Shown here piece by piece: positions 41,231 to 51,306 of a stretch of 64,000 nt of DNA; the first letter of the stretch is position 1; each line of letters starts with the position of its first letter. The position numbers and the translations under genes are program-made. This DNA comes from Alphaproteobacteria bacterium. Its GTDB lineage: Bacteria > Pseudomonadota > Alphaproteobacteria > JAAEOK01. The stretch covers positions 1-64,000 of the forward strand of contig JAAEOK010000081.1 of assembly GCA_024244705.1 (NCBI GenBank). The letters are read 5' to 3'. The notes beneath the pieces were generated by a model. That model saw nothing but the letters and a program-made list of their open reading frames with translations. It had not been told where the DNA came from and made no database searches.

Positions 41231-43357
41231 TCAGCGCCGCCGCCCACGGCGTCCTCTGCCTTTGTTCGGCCTGCTGCCGGGGTCGGCGTAACGCGACGCG
41301 ACAACGCCAAGATCTTCGGTTTCGAGGCGGCGGATCTCGTCACGCAGGCGCGCCGCTTCCTCGAACTCGAGGTCGGCGGCGGCGGCCCGCATTCGGGTCT
41401 CGAGATCGGCCACGTAGTCGGTCAGGTCCTTGCCGACCAAATGCTTCATTTCGCCGTCGCCGGTCGGCACGGTGACATGGTCGCGTTCGTAGACGCTCTC
41501 GAGGATGTCGCCGATTTGTTTCTTGATGGAGGCCGGGGTGATGCCGTTTTCGGCGTTGAACTTCTGCTGTTTTTCACGCCGCCGGTTGGTCTCCGAGATG
41601 GCCGTCTTCATCGATTCGGTCATCTCGTCGGCGTAGAGGATGGCGCGGCCTTCGATATTGCGGGCGGCGCGGCCGATGGTTTGGATCAATGACGTCTGCG
41701 ACCGCAGATAGCCGGCCTTGTCGGCGTCGAGGATCGCGACCAGCGTGCATTCGGGAATATCCAGGCCCTCGCGCAGCAGGTTGATCCCGACCAGTACATC
41801 GAACACGCCGAGGCGCAGGTCACGGATAATTTCGATGCGCTCCAGCGTGTCGACATCGGAATGCACGTAACGCACCTTGAGCCCGGCTTCGTGCATATAG
41901 TCGGTCAGGTCCTCCGCCATACGCTTGGTCAGCGTCGTGACCAGCGCGCGCTGCCCCTTACGCGCCAGCTCGGTGCACTCGCCAAGCAGATCGTCGACCT
42001 GGTTGGCGGCCGGGCGGATTATGACCACGGGGTCGATGAGCCCGGTCGGCCGGATGACCTGATCGATGAAGACGCCGCCGGTGCGGCGCAATTCCCATTC
42101 GCCCGGCGTCGCCGACACGAATACGGTCTGCGGCCGCATCTTCTCCCACTCCTCGAACTTGAGCGGGCGGTTGTCGATGCACGAAGGCAGGCGGAAGCCG
42201 AACTCGGCGAGGGTCGACTTGCGGGCGAAGTCGCCGCGGTACATGCCGCCCAATTGGGGAACCGTGATGTGGCTCTCGTCGACGAACAGCAGGGCATCCT
42301 GGGGCAGGTATTCGAACAGGGTCGGCGGCGGTTCGCCCGGCTTGCGCCCGGTCAGGTAGCGCGAATAATTCTCGATCCCGGCGCAGGAACCGGTCGTCTC
42401 CATCATCTCGAGATCGAACGTAGTGCGTTGCTCCAAGCGCTGGGCCTCGAGCAGCTTGCCGTCGCGGTTGAGCTCCTCGAGATGCGCCTTGAGCTCGATC
42501 TTGATTTGGCCGGCGGCCTGTTGGAGCGTCGGTTTCGGCGTCACGTAGTGGCTGTTGGGATAGACCTTGATCTGGTCGAGCGACTGTCCCTTCTCACCGG
42601 TCAGCGGGTCGAATTCGGCGATCGACTCGATCTCGTCGCCGAACAGGGACATTCGCCACGCGCGGTCCTCCAAATGGGCCGGGAACAGCTCGACAGTATC
42701 GCCGCGGGCACGGAACGTGCCACGATGGAAGTTGCCGTCGTTGCGGCGGTATTGCAATTCGACGAGGCGCCGCAGCAGCGTCGTCCGGTCGACCCGTCGG
42801 CCAGCGGCGATCGTGAACGCCATGTCGGAATAGGTTTCGACGGCGCCGATGCCGTAAATACACGAGACGCTGGCGACGATGATCACGTCCCGCCGCTCGA
42901 GCAGCGCCCGCGTCGCACTGTGGCGCATGCGGTCGATCTGCTCGTTGATCTGCGCTTCCTTCTCGACATAGGTGTCGGTCCGCGGGACATAGGCCTCGGG
43001 CTGGTAGTAGTCGTAATAGGAGACGAAATACTCGACCGCGTTGTCGGGGAAGAAGCTCTTCATTTCGCCGTAGAGCTGGGCGGCGAGCGTCTTGTTGGGC
43101 GCCAGGATCAGGGCCGGCCGTGCCATATGGGCGATGACGTGAGCGGCGGTGAAGGTCTTGCCCGAGCCGGTGACGCCGAGCAGGACCTGATCGAGTTCAG
43201 CGTTCTCGAGACCGGCAATGAGCTCCTTGATCGCCTGCGGCTGGTCGCCGGACGGCCGGTAGTCGGAGACCAGCTCGAACGGCGCAGCGGCATCGTCCGC
43301 TGTCATCAATGGCGGCAGCGGGCCTTCGCGGAGCAGTGGCGGCGTGGCGGTCCCCAT
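41231..43357 (-). CDS. uvrB: Excinuclease ABC subunit B
   Basis: A 708-residue DNA-damage recognition helicase. The Walker A motif is [17 protein letters not shown], followed by the beta-hairpin region [24 protein letters not shown], which threads damaged DNA, a DESH box [13 protein letters not shown], and a C-terminal UVR domain [13 protein letters not shown] that binds UvrC. The ATG at 43357 is taken because earlier in-frame codons run into the neighbouring methyltransferase gene; an ATG at 43306 is an alternative. The C-terminus is extended with a basic tail (GRGRRGRRR). uvrC lies 2.8 kb downstream on the same strand. Confidence 0.96.
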   Translation of the reverse strand: MGTATPPLLREGPLPPLMTADDAAAPFELVSDYRPSGDQPQAIKELIAGLENAELDQVLLGVTGSGKTFTAAHVIAHMARPALILAPNKTLAAQLYGEMKSFFPDNAVEYFVSYYDYYQPEAYVPRTDTYVEKEAQINEQIDRMRHSATRALLERRDVIIVASVSCIYGIGAVETYSDMAFTIAAGRRVDRTTLLRRLVELQYRRNDGNFHRGTFRARGDTVELFPAHLEDRAWRMSLFGDEIESIAEFDPLTGEKGQSLDQIKVYPNSHYVTPKPTLQQAAGQIKIELKAHLEELNRDGKLLEAQRLEQRTTFDLEMMETTGSCAGIENYSRYLTGRKPGEPPPTLFEYLPQDALLFVDESHITVPQLGGMYRGDFARKSTLAEFGFRLPSCIDNRPLKFEEWEKMRPQTVFVSATPGEWELRRTGGVFIDQVIRPTGLIDPVVIIRPAANQVDDLLGECTELARKGQRALVTTLTKRMAEDLTDYMHEAGLKVRYVHSDVDTLERIEIIRDLRLGVFDVLVGINLLREGLDIPECTLVAILDADKAGYLRSQTSLIQTIGRAARNIEGRAILYADEMTESMKTAISETNRRREKQQKFNAENGITPASIKKQIGDILESVYERDHVTVPTGDGEMKHLVGKDLTDYVADLETRMRAAAADLEFEEAARLRDEIRRLETEDLGVVASRYADPGSRPNKGRGRRGRRR

Positions 43358-43460
43358 CGCCCTTATATGTCGATACGGACGGGAAATTGCCAGTCCCTTG
43401 GACCGCCGTCGGGATGCCCGGGGCGGCGCGGGCCGCGGGCATCCCGCTTGGAGGCCAGGA

Positions 43461-44519
43461 TTACGGCCGTGCTTCGAGGATGAGATTGAACGGCGTCTCT
43501 TTGGCGCGCCGCAACTTGGACAATCCGGCCTTGCCGCAGACCTCGGCGAGCCGCGCCTCACCGGCCTGGGCACCAAGCGCTAGGGGGCCGCCCTCGGACA
43601 GGGCGTGGGCGCAGTAGATCGTCGTCGACGCCGCGTAATAGAGGCGGCCGACCGGATTGACGTTGTCCTCGACCCGGTCGTTGGCGAACGGCTCGACCAG
43701 CATCACGGTGCCGCCGGAGGCCAGCGCGGCGGCGGCATGACGGAGCGCGCGCGCCGGATCGCCCATGTCGTGCAGGCAATCGAAGAAGCAGACCAGATCA
43801 TAGCCCTCCGCCGGGTAGCCGCCGGCATCGGCCTGGGCGAAGGTGACGCGGTCGGCGACCCCGGCCTCGGCGGCGTTTTCGCGGGCCGCCGCGATCGATC
43901 CGTCGTGGGCGTCGAAGCCCCAGAACCGCGAGCGTGGAAAGGCCTCGGCCATGATGATCGTCGAATGGCCGTGACCGCAGCCGACATCGGCGACCCTGGC
44001 GCCCGCCTCGAGCTTTTCGGTGACGCCGTCGAGGGCCGGCAGCCACTCCGCGACCAGGCTGCCGCGATAGGCGTTGCGGTAGAACGCGGCGACACCGCAA
44101 TAGAGACGCCCGTCGTGGTCGCCCCAGGCCACACCCTCGCCGGTGCGGAACGAATCGAGCGCCTTGTCCTCGTCGAACCACATCGACGCCGGCACCTGCC
44201 ACGCCGGCGGGATGAACACCGGGCTGGTATCGTCGGCGAAGACCATCGCCTGCTCCGCGGTCAGTTCGTAAGTGCTGCTGGACGGGTGATAGGCGACATA
44301 GCCGCCGGCGACCTGGGCGTTGAGCCACTCGCGCACGTAACGCTCGGCGCAGCCGCTGCGCCGAGCGACCTCGCCGGGGGTCAGCGGGCCGGCGCCGTCC
44401 ATCGCCTTGTAGAGCCCGAGCTTGTCGCCCAGACTGACCATGATTCCGGCATAGCCGGCGGACAGGTCGCCGACGACGGTGGCGAGCAGGCCGTCGAGTT
44501 TGGTTTGGTCGATAGTCAT
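43461..44519 (-). CDS. Class I SAM-dependent methyltransferase with winged-helix N-terminus
   Basis: A 352-residue enzyme. An N-terminal winged-helix dimerisation domain (residues 1-90, [27 protein letters not shown]) resembles those of plant and bacterial O-methyltransferase-like proteins. The SAM-binding domain starts [22 protein letters not shown] with a GxGxG-like motif I, then [15 protein letters not shown] (motif IV with Asp). The start is the ATG at 44519 with GGAG upstream. It is divergent from the GlxA-type regulator, which may regulate it. Substrate unknown. Confidence 0.85.
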   Translation of the reverse strand: MTIDQTKLDGLLATVVGDLSAGYAGIMVSLGDKLGLYKAMDGAGPLTPGEVARRSGCAERYVREWLNAQVAGGYVAYHPSSSTYELTAEQAMVFADDTSPVFIPPAWQVPASMWFDEDKALDSFRTGEGVAWGDHDGRLYCGVAAFYRNAYRGSLVAEWLPALDGVTEKLEAGARVADVGCGHGHSTIIMAEAFPRSRFWGFDAHDGSIAAARENAAEAGVADRVTFAQADAGGYPAEGYDLVCFFDCLHDMGDPARALRHAAAALASGGTVMLVEPFANDRVEDNVNPVGRLYYAASTTIYCAHALSEGGPLALGAQAGEARLAEVCGKAGLSKLRRAKETPFNLILEARP

Positions 44520-44651
44520 GTCCAGATTCTCCGTGTTGGGGACATCGGCGCCCATGCGGCGCCAGGGGAGGGCGACCATGGCAGTTGACGCCCCCGGTTG
44601 TGAGAGCGAGAATCGTCAATATCGGTTCATTTATGCCAATTCGGGTGCGCC

Positions 44652-45677
44652 ATGACCGAAACCTCCCAGCATGTCAGCCTGATCGCCGTCCCCGATGCCT
44701 CGGTATCGACGTTGAGCGGCATCTACGATGTCATGAGCTTGTCGGCGCTGCTGAAGCCCTACGGCGCCGGCGCCCTGCCCGAGGTCACGCCGTTCGAGGT
44801 CGAGATCGTCGGCCGGCGGAAGGGGCCGGTCGTTTTGGCCAGTGGCCTCGTGCTCGAAACCCATCGCGGCATCGACGACATCGCTGCGACCGACATCGTC
44901 ATCGTGCCGTCCTTCATCCTGTCGCCGGCCGGCTGGCAGAAGGGCCGATACCCGGAATTGGTCGCCTGGTTGGCGGCGATGCACGATCGCGGTGCGGTCC
45001 TGTGCTCCGCCTGCTCCGGCATCTTCCTGTTGGCCGAAACCGGGCTGTTCGACGGCAAGGATGCGACCATCCACTGGACCTATGCGCAGACCTTCGGCGA
45101 GACCTTTCCCGCGGTGTCGCTACGCCCCGAACGAGTCCTGGTCGTCGCCGGCGACCGTGGGCAATATATCTCGTCGGGCGCGTCGACGTCGTGGCACGAT
45201 CTGGTGCTGTACCTGGTCGCCCGCCATCTCGGCCCCGCCGCGGCGCAACTGGCGGCCAAGTTCTTCGCCTTGCAATGGCACCGCGACGGGTTGGCGCCCT
45301 ATATCATTTTCGACGCACCGACCGACCACGGCGACGGCGTCGTCGGCGACGCTCAGGCTTGGCTGGCCGCCAACTTTTCAGTGGCCAGCCCGGTCGAGGA
45401 GATGGTGCGCCGGTCGGGCGTCGCCGAGCGGACCTTCAAGCGCCGCTTCACCAAGGCCACCGGTTATCCGCCGATCGGCTATGTCCAACGGCTCCGGGTC
45501 GAGGAGGCCAAGCGGAGGCTCGAACGCACCGACGCCCCGATCGACGAGATCGGCTGGCAAGTCGGCTACCAGGAGCCGGCCTTCTTCCGCCGCCTGTTCA
45601 AGCGCATCACCGGGGTCACGCCGGGCGTCTACCGGCGCAAGTTCAAGGTTCCCGATTACGGCGACAGCGCGGCTTGA
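44652..45677 (+). CDS. GlxA-type AraC-family regulator with DJ-1/PfpI domain
   Basis: A 341-residue fusion: an N-terminal DJ-1/PfpI-like amidotransferase fold (residues 1-200, with LCSACSGIFLLAETGLFDGKDATIHW containing the nucleophile-elbow Cys) and two AraC helix-turn-helix motifs at about 230-330 (SVASPVEEMVRRSGVAERTFKRRFTKATG and the later IDEIGWQVGYQEPAFFRRLFKRITGVTPGVYR). Members are sensors of small nitrogen compounds (for example glycine betaine or arginine regulators). It is divergent from the methyltransferase gene across 132 bases. Confidence 0.9.
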   Translation: MTETSQHVSLIAVPDASVSTLSGIYDVMSLSALLKPYGAGALPEVTPFEVEIVGRRKGPVVLASGLVLETHRGIDDIAATDIVIVPSFILSPAGWQKGRYPELVAWLAAMHDRGAVLCSACSGIFLLAETGLFDGKDATIHWTYAQTFGETFPAVSLRPERVLVVAGDRGQYISSGASTSWHDLVLYLVARHLGPAAAQLAAKFFALQWHRDGLAPYIIFDAPTDHGDGVVGDAQAWLAANFSVASPVEEMVRRSGVAERTFKRRFTKATGYPPIGYVQRLRVEEAKRRLERTDAPIDEIGWQVGYQEPAFFRRLFKRITGVTPGVYRRKFKVPDYGDSAA

Positions 45678-45735
45678 TGGCGGCGGCGTTCGGTTGGCTA
45701 TAAGATTTTTCTCAATTTGGGAAAACCCGGACTTG

Positions 45736-45750
45736 TTCCCGAATTGGGAA
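45736..45750. promoter_or_regulatory. Inverted-repeat operator before higBA
   Basis: TTCCC-GAATT-GGGAA is an inverted repeat 17 bases before the higB ATG, and TATATT (45756-45761) next to it is a likely -10. A similar half site, TTTGGGAA, lies at 45715-45722. HigBA operons are autoregulated through such palindromes. Confidence 0.55.
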
Positions 45751-45767
45751 TGTTCTATATTCTCTCC

Positions 45768-46061
45768 ATGAGGATCATCGCTCGCAGGACCCTCAGGGCG
45801 TTCTGGGACCTCTACCCGGACAGCGAAGAGCCTCTGAAAGCGTGGTTCAAGGAAGCCGAGGGCGCCGATTGGGCCACGCCGGCGGCGGTGAAAGCGATGT
45901 ACGGCAACGCCAGCATTCTCAAAGACAGCCGGGTGGTGTTCAACATCGGTGGCAACAAGTACCGGCTGATCGTGAAGTTCAATTTCGACTACCGGATCGG
46001 CTATATCCGGTTTGTCGGAAGCCACAAGGAGTATGACGAGATCGACGCCAATTCCGTCTAG
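45768..46061 (+). CDS. higB: HigB-type toxin (RelE-like mRNA interferase)
   Basis: A 97-residue protein opening MRIIARRTLRAFWDLYPDSEEPLKAWF, the standard start of HigB toxins (type II system). It keeps the C-terminal elements YRLIVKFNFDYRIGYIRFVGSHKEYDEID, with the conserved basic residues and His needed for ribosome-dependent mRNA cleavage. The ATG at 45768 is chosen because homologues begin there; no strong ribosome site is visible. The antitoxin gene follows after 26 bases. The toxin-first order is the HigBA hallmark. Confidence 0.9.
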   Translation: MRIIARRTLRAFWDLYPDSEEPLKAWFKEAEGADWATPAAVKAMYGNASILKDSRVVFNIGGNKYRLIVKFNFDYRIGYIRFVGSHKEYDEIDANSV

Positions 46062-46087
46062 CGGCAGCCAAGGAGCGCAGCGGCAAA

Positions 46088-46465
46088 ATGAAGATCACGC
46101 CTATCAAGACCGAAGCCGACTACGCGGCCGCGCTTGCCCGTATCGAGCGCCTTATGGACGCCGCGCCCGATACCAAGAAGGGCGACGAGCTCGATATCCT
46201 GACGACTCTCGTCGTCGCCTACGAGGAAAAGAACCACTCAATCGAGGCCCCCGACCCGGTTGCGGCGATTCGCTTCCGCATGGAGCAGCAGGGGTTCAAA
46301 CAGGCCGACCTCGCGGCGGTGTTGAAATCCGCGCCGAGGGCGTCGGAGGTCCTGAACCGCAAGCGTGCCCTCAGCATGGACATGGTGCGCGCCCTCCACC
46401 AGCAATGGCAGATCCCGGCGGAGGTGCTCATTGCCGACTATGCGCTCGACCGCGACGGCGCCTAG
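46088..46465 (+). CDS. higA: HigA-type antitoxin
   Basis: A 125-residue antitoxin. Its C-terminal half is a Cro/C1-type helix-turn-helix (PVAAIRFRMEQQGFKQADLAAVLKSAPRASEVLNRKR), which binds operator DNA. The N-terminal part is helical and acidic (IKTEADYAAALARIERLMDA), as in HigA proteins annotated near HigB. It neutralises the toxin and represses the operon, probably through the palindrome at 45736-45750. The gene order and spacing (26 bases) support the assignment. Confidence 0.9.
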   Translation: MKITPIKTEADYAAALARIERLMDAAPDTKKGDELDILTTLVVAYEEKNHSIEAPDPVAAIRFRMEQQGFKQADLAAVLKSAPRASEVLNRKRALSMDMVRALHQQWQIPAEVLIADYALDRDGA

Positions 46466-46497
46466 AGCAAAATCGGAACAACGCCGCCTGAGCGGTG

Positions 46498-47133
46498 TCA
46501 ATCGAGGACGAGGTCGATGGCGGCGCCGTGCGTCCCCGGCTCGAGGTCGGGACGCGGCGTCAGGTCCATGGTCACCGCGGCGCGCTGCCGGGGATCGCTG
46601 ATCCAATTGTAGATCCCGTCGCGGGCATTGCCCGGATCGCCAGCGATATAGAGCTGGCTGACCAGATCGGGACGGCCGCCGGCGGCAACCTTGACGTGGA
46701 TGTGCGGCGCCCGTGACCCGTAGGCCACCGGCTTTATGGTGCGGAACCGATAGCCGCCGTCGCCGTCGCTGACGGTGCGGCCGAAGCCCTGGAAATTGGG
46801 ATCGCTACGGCCGCGCTCGGCGTCGCGGCTGTGGATGTAGCGGCCGAACGCGTCGACCTGCCAAATCTCGATTTGGGCGCCGGGCAGGGGTTGGCCACCG
46901 GTGTCGACGACGCGGCCGAAAACATGGATCACCTCGCCCCGAGCCTGGCCGCCACCGGCGATCGAGACCAGATCGTTGTCGACGTCGAGCGGCAGGCGGT
47001 CGGGGTAGAACGGGCCCGCGGTCTGGCGCAGGGTGGCGATGAGGGCGCCGCCGGCGGCGCTCAATGCACCCCACCCGGCAATCGCCAGGCCGGCGGTGAC
47101 GATACGGCGGCGGGACGGCAGGATCATGCTCAT
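46498..47133 (-). CDS. Tat-exported intradiol ring-cleavage dioxygenase
   Basis: A 211-residue protein of the protocatechuate 3,4-dioxygenase/intradiol family. The N-terminus PSRRRIVTAGLAIAGWGAL is a twin-arginine signal with hydrophobic core. The mature part has TAGPFYPDRLPLD, GRVVDTGGQPLPGAQIEIWQVDAFGRY (Tyr ligand), 'GYRFRTIKPVAYG' and APHIHVKV (His ligands), the non-heme Fe(III) site made of two Tyr and two His. Exported members oxidise catechol-type compounds in the periplasm. The true substrate is unknown. It converges with higA and is separated from the sortase gene by 45 bases. Confidence 0.85.
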   Translation of the reverse strand: MSMILPSRRRIVTAGLAIAGWGALSAAGGALIATLRQTAGPFYPDRLPLDVDNDLVSIAGGGQARGEVIHVFGRVVDTGGQPLPGAQIEIWQVDAFGRYIHSRDAERGRSDPNFQGFGRTVSDGDGGYRFRTIKPVAYGSRAPHIHVKVAAGGRPDLVSQLYIAGDPGNARDGIYNWISDPRQRAAVTMDLTPRPDLEPGTHGAAIDLVLD

Positions 47134-47178
47134 GCCCCGACTCTGCGCCGATCCCCGTGCCGGTCAAGCATTGCGATT

Positions 47179-47778
47179 TCACATTCCCGCGAGGCGGCGG
47201 TCCGTATTGTCGGCCCGCGCGGTCACGACGTAGCGCAGCGGGCCGCCCGGAACCACCGCGTCGAAGGGATAGCAGGTCGACAGCACGAGCACCGGCGCAC
47301 CGTCGCCCGCCGGCATGCGGGCGGCGTCCTTGTGGACGATCCGCACGTCTTCGACGCTATAGCGGCGGACGGCGCCGTCGGCACGCTCGACCTCGATCGC
47401 GTCGCCGGTGGCGACCTTCTCGAGGAAGCGGAAGTGAGTGTCGCGGTGGCCGCCGATGATGCTGGTTCCCGCCATGCCGGGCAGCGCCGTGCCGTCGACG
47501 TGGCCGGGCCCGAAGGCCAGGGTGCGGCCGCTGCCGCCGGCGAGCACGATATGGTCGATACCGAGGCGCGGTACCGACAGCCGCGCGACCGGCCAGGTAT
47601 CGGCCCACGACCATGGCTTGACCCCCTCCGCTCCGTCGAGAGTGTCGGCCCAGGCCCCGGCCAGCAGGTGCTGCGCCAGCACCGCCTTGGCGCGGATATA
47701 GAGGCCGTCACCGACCAGCCACAGCCCGGCCGCCGCCATCACGGCGGCGGCCACGGCCAGGGAGGCGCGACGCGTCAT
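47179..47778 (-). CDS. Class GN sortase
   Basis: A 199-residue sortase. It has an N-terminal membrane anchor (residues 5-24), then a beta-barrel with the catalytic triad His111 (SIIGGHRDTHF), Cys169 (VLSTCYPF) and Arg182 (GGPLRYVV). It belongs to the single-target 'GN' class of Gram-negative sortases. The start overlaps the stop of the VIT/VWA gene by four bases (ATGA at 47775-47778). The order target then sortase is the known pair. It would attach its partner through the LPQGA motif, though the acceptor nucleophile in a Gram-negative cell is not known. Confidence 0.9.
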   Translation of the reverse strand: MTRRASLAVAAAVMAAAGLWLVGDGLYIRAKAVLAQHLLAGAWADTLDGAEGVKPWSWADTWPVARLSVPRLGIDHIVLAGGSGRTLAFGPGHVDGTALPGMAGTSIIGGHRDTHFRFLEKVATGDAIEVERADGAVRRYSVEDVRIVHKDAARMPAGDGAPVLVLSTCYPFDAVVPGGPLRYVVTARADNTDRRLAGM

Positions 47779-50006
47779 GCCGCGCCGTGGGGGCGCCGCA
47801 CCCGCCACGCCAGCGCCAGCGCCAGCAGCAACATGAGCAGCCCCACCAACAGATGAAGCTCGGCCGCGGTCGCGCCCTGCGGCAGCGGCATCGCCGCCAG
47901 CTGCGTGCCCGCTGCCGAGGGGTCGGTCAGGCTGGCCTTGCGCAGGGCCGGGGTGATGCCGCGGCGGCGCTCGTCGTGGGTGCCGAAGACGGCGTCGAAA
48001 TCCCAGCCCGCGGGCAGATTGGTGGCGATCGTGCGGGTGTCGGCGGTCTCGCCGTCGGGCCGCCGCGGCGTCACGTCGATGGCGACCAGGCTGGTATGGG
48101 CGCTGACCAGATGGTGGTCGAGGGCGACATCGACGATTGCTTTGCGCACCTCTGTGGGGTCGGCGCCGCCGTGGACGCTGTCGTCGAGTTCGTCGATCTT
48201 CGCTCGTGCCCATAGCGCGGCGATGCCGTCATGGTCGGCGCCGCTGGTCAGCGGCACGGTCAGGATCCAATCGTCCTGCTCGCGCCGCCCGCGCAGGCCG
48301 AGGTTGTCGCGCAGCGCGCCGATCCTGGCGGTCACCACCACCGGCTCGCCCTGGTAGAGGTCGGGGAGGCGGCGCGGCATCGCCTCGACCTCGACCCCGT
48401 CGGGCCAGGCGATCGACATGTCGGTCACCACTGGCTGCTCGAGCTTGACGAACAGCGCGGCCATCTCCGCCGCGACCTCTTCGAGATCGTCGATGTGGGT
48501 GAAGGTGCCGCGGCCGTATTCCGCCGCCTTGCGCATGAAATAGCTGTTCGGCGCCGAGCCGATGCCGATGGTGAACAGGCGGCGGTCGCCGAGCCGCTTG
48601 TTGATGGTCTCGAACAGCTCGCTCTCGTTGCCGATCGCGCCGTCGGTGAGGAAGATGACCTGGCGCAGGCGGCCGTCGCCGTCGCCGTCGCCGCCGCCGA
48701 GCGCCGCCTTCATCGCCGACAACATCTCGGTGCCGCCGTCGGCATGGAGCCGGGCGACATAGCGCTTGGCCGCCATTACCGCGCCAGGCGTGGCCGCGAC
48801 GACCTCGGGGAACAGGCTGCTGGTGTCGCTGTTGAACTGGATGATGTTGAAACGGTCCTCGGGGCGCAGGCGGTTGAGCGCCAGGCCGAGCGCCGCCCGC
48901 ACCTGGACGATGCTGGTCCCGGACATCGAGCCCGAGGTGTCGATGACGTAGGTGATCTCGCGCGGCGGCGGGACATAGCCGGGCAGGATCTCGGTCGGCG
49001 GCATGATCATCAGCAGCAGGTAATTGCCGTCGGCGCGGCGCTCGACGAACAGCCCGGCGCCGGGGGCGGCGCCCACCGCCGGCGTCCAGCTCAGCGCGAA
49101 ATCGCGATCGGCGGGCACCTCGGCGGCGTCGAGGGTGACGGCGACGCGGTCGTCCTCGAGTTCCTGGACCGCGATGTCATGGGTCGCGCTGACGATCTCG
49201 GCGAGCGGAAACCCGGCATCGAGGACGACCTCCAGGCTCACCGGGTTGATCTTGCCGAGCGCCGGATGCAGCACCGGCGGCGTGATCCGCGCCGCGTCGG
49301 GCACCCGCGCCGTGTTATCCGCCCAGCCGCTGCCGCCGAAACCGGCGACCTGAACCTCGCCCGGGATGTAGCGCGGCCCGACCACCATCGGGAAGCGCAG
49401 CGAAAAGGTGCCGCCGTCATAGGCCAGGGTCTCCTGGTACTCGATCTCGATGACGATCTCCTCGCGAGGGCCGATATTGGCCACCGAGGTGGTGAAGATG
49501 TTGGGCCGCTCCTGCTCCAGCAGCGAGGCAGTCTTGCCTTCGGCTTTAGCCTGCTCGTAATCGCGCCGCGCCTGTTCGCGTTCGCGGATGAGGCCGTCGA
49601 TGAAACGGTCGCCGACCTGCATGCGCAAATGGTCGACCGCCGCCGTCTCCGGCAACGGAAAGACATAGATGCCTTCGACCCAGGCGTTGTCCGGGTTGGC
49701 GAAGCGCTGGCGCACGGTGACCCGGTTGACCATGCCGCTGACATTCATCATCACGTCGGTCGTCAGTTGCGGCGCCACCGTGAAGATGCCTTCGCGGTCG
49801 CCGCGGAACAGCAATTCACCGCGCCCAGCCTCGGCGAGCCGCATTTCCGGGCGGGGTGGGGCCTCGGTCGCCGGTTCGGCGCCGGCGCGGGCCATGGGTA
49901 AAGCAGTGAGAATCAGCGCCGCCACCATCAGGCGGGCGATGAGAAAGTCGCGCGCCGCCGCCGTCGGCGCCGCGGTAAGGGTCTTGCGACCGGTGCGGTA
50001 ATTCAT
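47775..50006 (-). CDS. Marine-type sortase target protein with VIT and VWA domains
   Basis: A 743-residue envelope protein. A signal peptide spans about residues 1-43. A VIT domain follows (residues 70-200, with NRVTVRQRFANPDNAWVEGIYVFPLPE), then a VWA domain with the metal site YVIDTSGSMSGTS near residue 360 and FLTDGAIGNESE. The C-terminus is a sortase signal: LPQGA (residues 708-712), a hydrophobic helix, and a basic tail WRVRRPHG. This layout matches the family named 'marine proteobacterial sortase target protein'. The ATG at 50006 has GGGGAG upstream. It is coupled to the sortase gene. Confidence 0.9.
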   Translation of the reverse strand: MNYRTGRKTLTAAPTAAARDFLIARLMVAALILTALPMARAGAEPATEAPPRPEMRLAEAGRGELLFRGDREGIFTVAPQLTTDVMMNVSGMVNRVTVRQRFANPDNAWVEGIYVFPLPETAAVDHLRMQVGDRFIDGLIREREQARRDYEQAKAEGKTASLLEQERPNIFTTSVANIGPREEIVIEIEYQETLAYDGGTFSLRFPMVVGPRYIPGEVQVAGFGGSGWADNTARVPDAARITPPVLHPALGKINPVSLEVVLDAGFPLAEIVSATHDIAVQELEDDRVAVTLDAAEVPADRDFALSWTPAVGAAPGAGLFVERRADGNYLLLMIMPPTEILPGYVPPPREITYVIDTSGSMSGTSIVQVRAALGLALNRLRPEDRFNIIQFNSDTSSLFPEVVAATPGAVMAAKRYVARLHADGGTEMLSAMKAALGGGDGDGDGRLRQVIFLTDGAIGNESELFETINKRLGDRRLFTIGIGSAPNSYFMRKAAEYGRGTFTHIDDLEEVAAEMAALFVKLEQPVVTDMSIAWPDGVEVEAMPRRLPDLYQGEPVVVTARIGALRDNLGLRGRREQDDWILTVPLTSGADHDGIAALWARAKIDELDDSVHGGADPTEVRKAIVDVALDHHLVSAHTSLVAIDVTPRRPDGETADTRTIATNLPAGWDFDAVFGTHDERRRGITPALRKASLTDPSAAGTQLAAMPLPQGATAAELHLLVGLLMLLLALALAWRVRRPHGAA

Positions 50007-50404
50007 TGTCGTCTCCCCGTTCACGGCGCCCGTACTGGCACGCCGGAGCGTCAAGGGGACGGCGGAGATGTGGCGTCAATGGCGTCCGAATGGGGCGGCA
50101 ATGGGATCAATTGCGGCGATAAATTGGCGGAGAGGGGGAGGAGACGGGTATCGGGCATCCGTTCGATCGGCGACGGCGGCCATTCGACTTCATGCACGAC
50201 GTCGCTGCCACTCCTCGGAACCGACCGGTCGCCAACGAGCCTCGTGCCCGATGCCTATGACAGCATCATTGTCCCGACCTTCCCGGATTCGCTGCGAACG
50301 AGCCTGCCGCGCGACTCGAAATTTAGAGCGACGCGTTCACGATTGGCAATCGCCTCACCCTAACCCCTTCACGTCAGCGGCCAAATGCTGCTACGCTCCC
50401 CGCC
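50007..50404. other. Intergenic region before cyoA
   Basis: A 398-base spacer between the divergent sortase-target gene and cyoA. I saw no convincing gene, hairpin or repeat, and no promoter with good -35/-10 spacing. Short open frames here do not resemble known proteins. Confidence 0.5.
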
Positions 50405-51295
50405 ATGGGGAGACCGCCGTTCCATAGCCGTGCCTGGCGAGCGATGGCCGCGCTGGCGGCCGTGCTGCTTACCGCCGGGTGCGGGCTCGCCGACGCCCCG
50501 ATCATCAACCCCAAGGGGCCGATCGGGCAGGCCGAGAGCGACCTGTTGTTCACCGCCTTTAAGGTGATGCTGATCGTCGTCATCCCGGTCTTCGTCCTCG
50601 CCTTCGGCTTCGTGCTGCGCTATCGCGCCGGTAACGAGAAGGCAGCCTATCGGCCCGACTGGGATTACTCGGCGCCGCTCGACGCGGTCGTTTGGCTGGT
50701 GCCGGCGTTGATCGTGATCTCGCTGGGCGTCCTGGTATGGATCAATACCCACAAGCTCGACCCGTACCGGCCGCTCGCCTCGTCCGTCCCGCCGCTCGAG
50801 GTTGAGGTCGTGGCGCAGGACTGGAAGTGGCTGTTTATCTATCCCGAGCAGGACATCGCCGTCGTCAACGAGCTGGTGTTTCCGAGCGAAACGCCGCTGA
50901 GCCTGAAGATCACCTCGGATACGGTGATGAACTCCTTCTTCATCCCCGCTCTGGGCGGGCAGATCTACGCCATGGCCGGGATGCGGACGGAAATGCACCT
51001 GCTGGCCGACGCGCCGGGCCGGTTTACCGGCAAGAACACGCAATACAGCGGCGACGGCTTCGCCGACCAGCATTTCGAGGCGATCGCCGCCTCGCGCGCC
51101 GACTTCGAGGCCTGGGTGGCGAAGGTCAAGCAATCGCCCGAACGGCTCGATCCCAGCGCTTACGACGCCCTCGCCGCGCCCAGCATCAAGCATCCAGTGA
51201 CCTACTACTCCGCCGTCGAGCCGAACCTGTTCGACGCCATCCTCGCCAAATATGCGGCCAACCGGACGGAGGCCGAGCATGACGAAGCCAACTAG
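50405..51295 (+). CDS. cyoA: Quinol oxidase subunit II (bo3-type)
   Basis: A 296-residue lipoprotein (lipobox LLTAGC, Cys near residue 26). Two transmembrane helices follow (about residues 48-70 and 94-116), then a cupredoxin domain that lacks the Cu-A ligands C-x3-C and Met/His, as in quinol rather than cytochrome c oxidases. Residues [14 protein letters not shown] and [17 protein letters not shown] agree with CyoA. It anchors the quinol site to subunit I. The first gene of cyoABCD; subunit I begins 11 bases downstream. Confidence 0.93.
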   Translation: MGRPPFHSRAWRAMAALAAVLLTAGCGLADAPIINPKGPIGQAESDLLFTAFKVMLIVVIPVFVLAFGFVLRYRAGNEKAAYRPDWDYSAPLDAVVWLVPALIVISLGVLVWINTHKLDPYRPLASSVPPLEVEVVAQDWKWLFIYPEQDIAVVNELVFPSETPLSLKITSDTVMNSFFIPALGGQIYAMAGMRTEMHLLADAPGRFTGKNTQYSGDGFADQHFEAIAASRADFEAWVAKVKQSPERLDPSAYDALAAPSIKHPVTYYSAVEPNLFDAILAKYAANRTEAEHDEAN

Positions 51296-51306
51296 GGGAC
51301 ACCGCG

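Noticed and set aside
41861-43483. Plus-strand frame of 540 codons opposite uvrB
   Set aside because: Shadow of uvrB; no ribosome site or family motif.
48231-49901. Plus-strand frame of 556 codons opposite the VIT/VWA gene
   Set aside because: Shadow frame with repetitive Arg/Asp/Gly composition; the minus strand has clear domains and a start.
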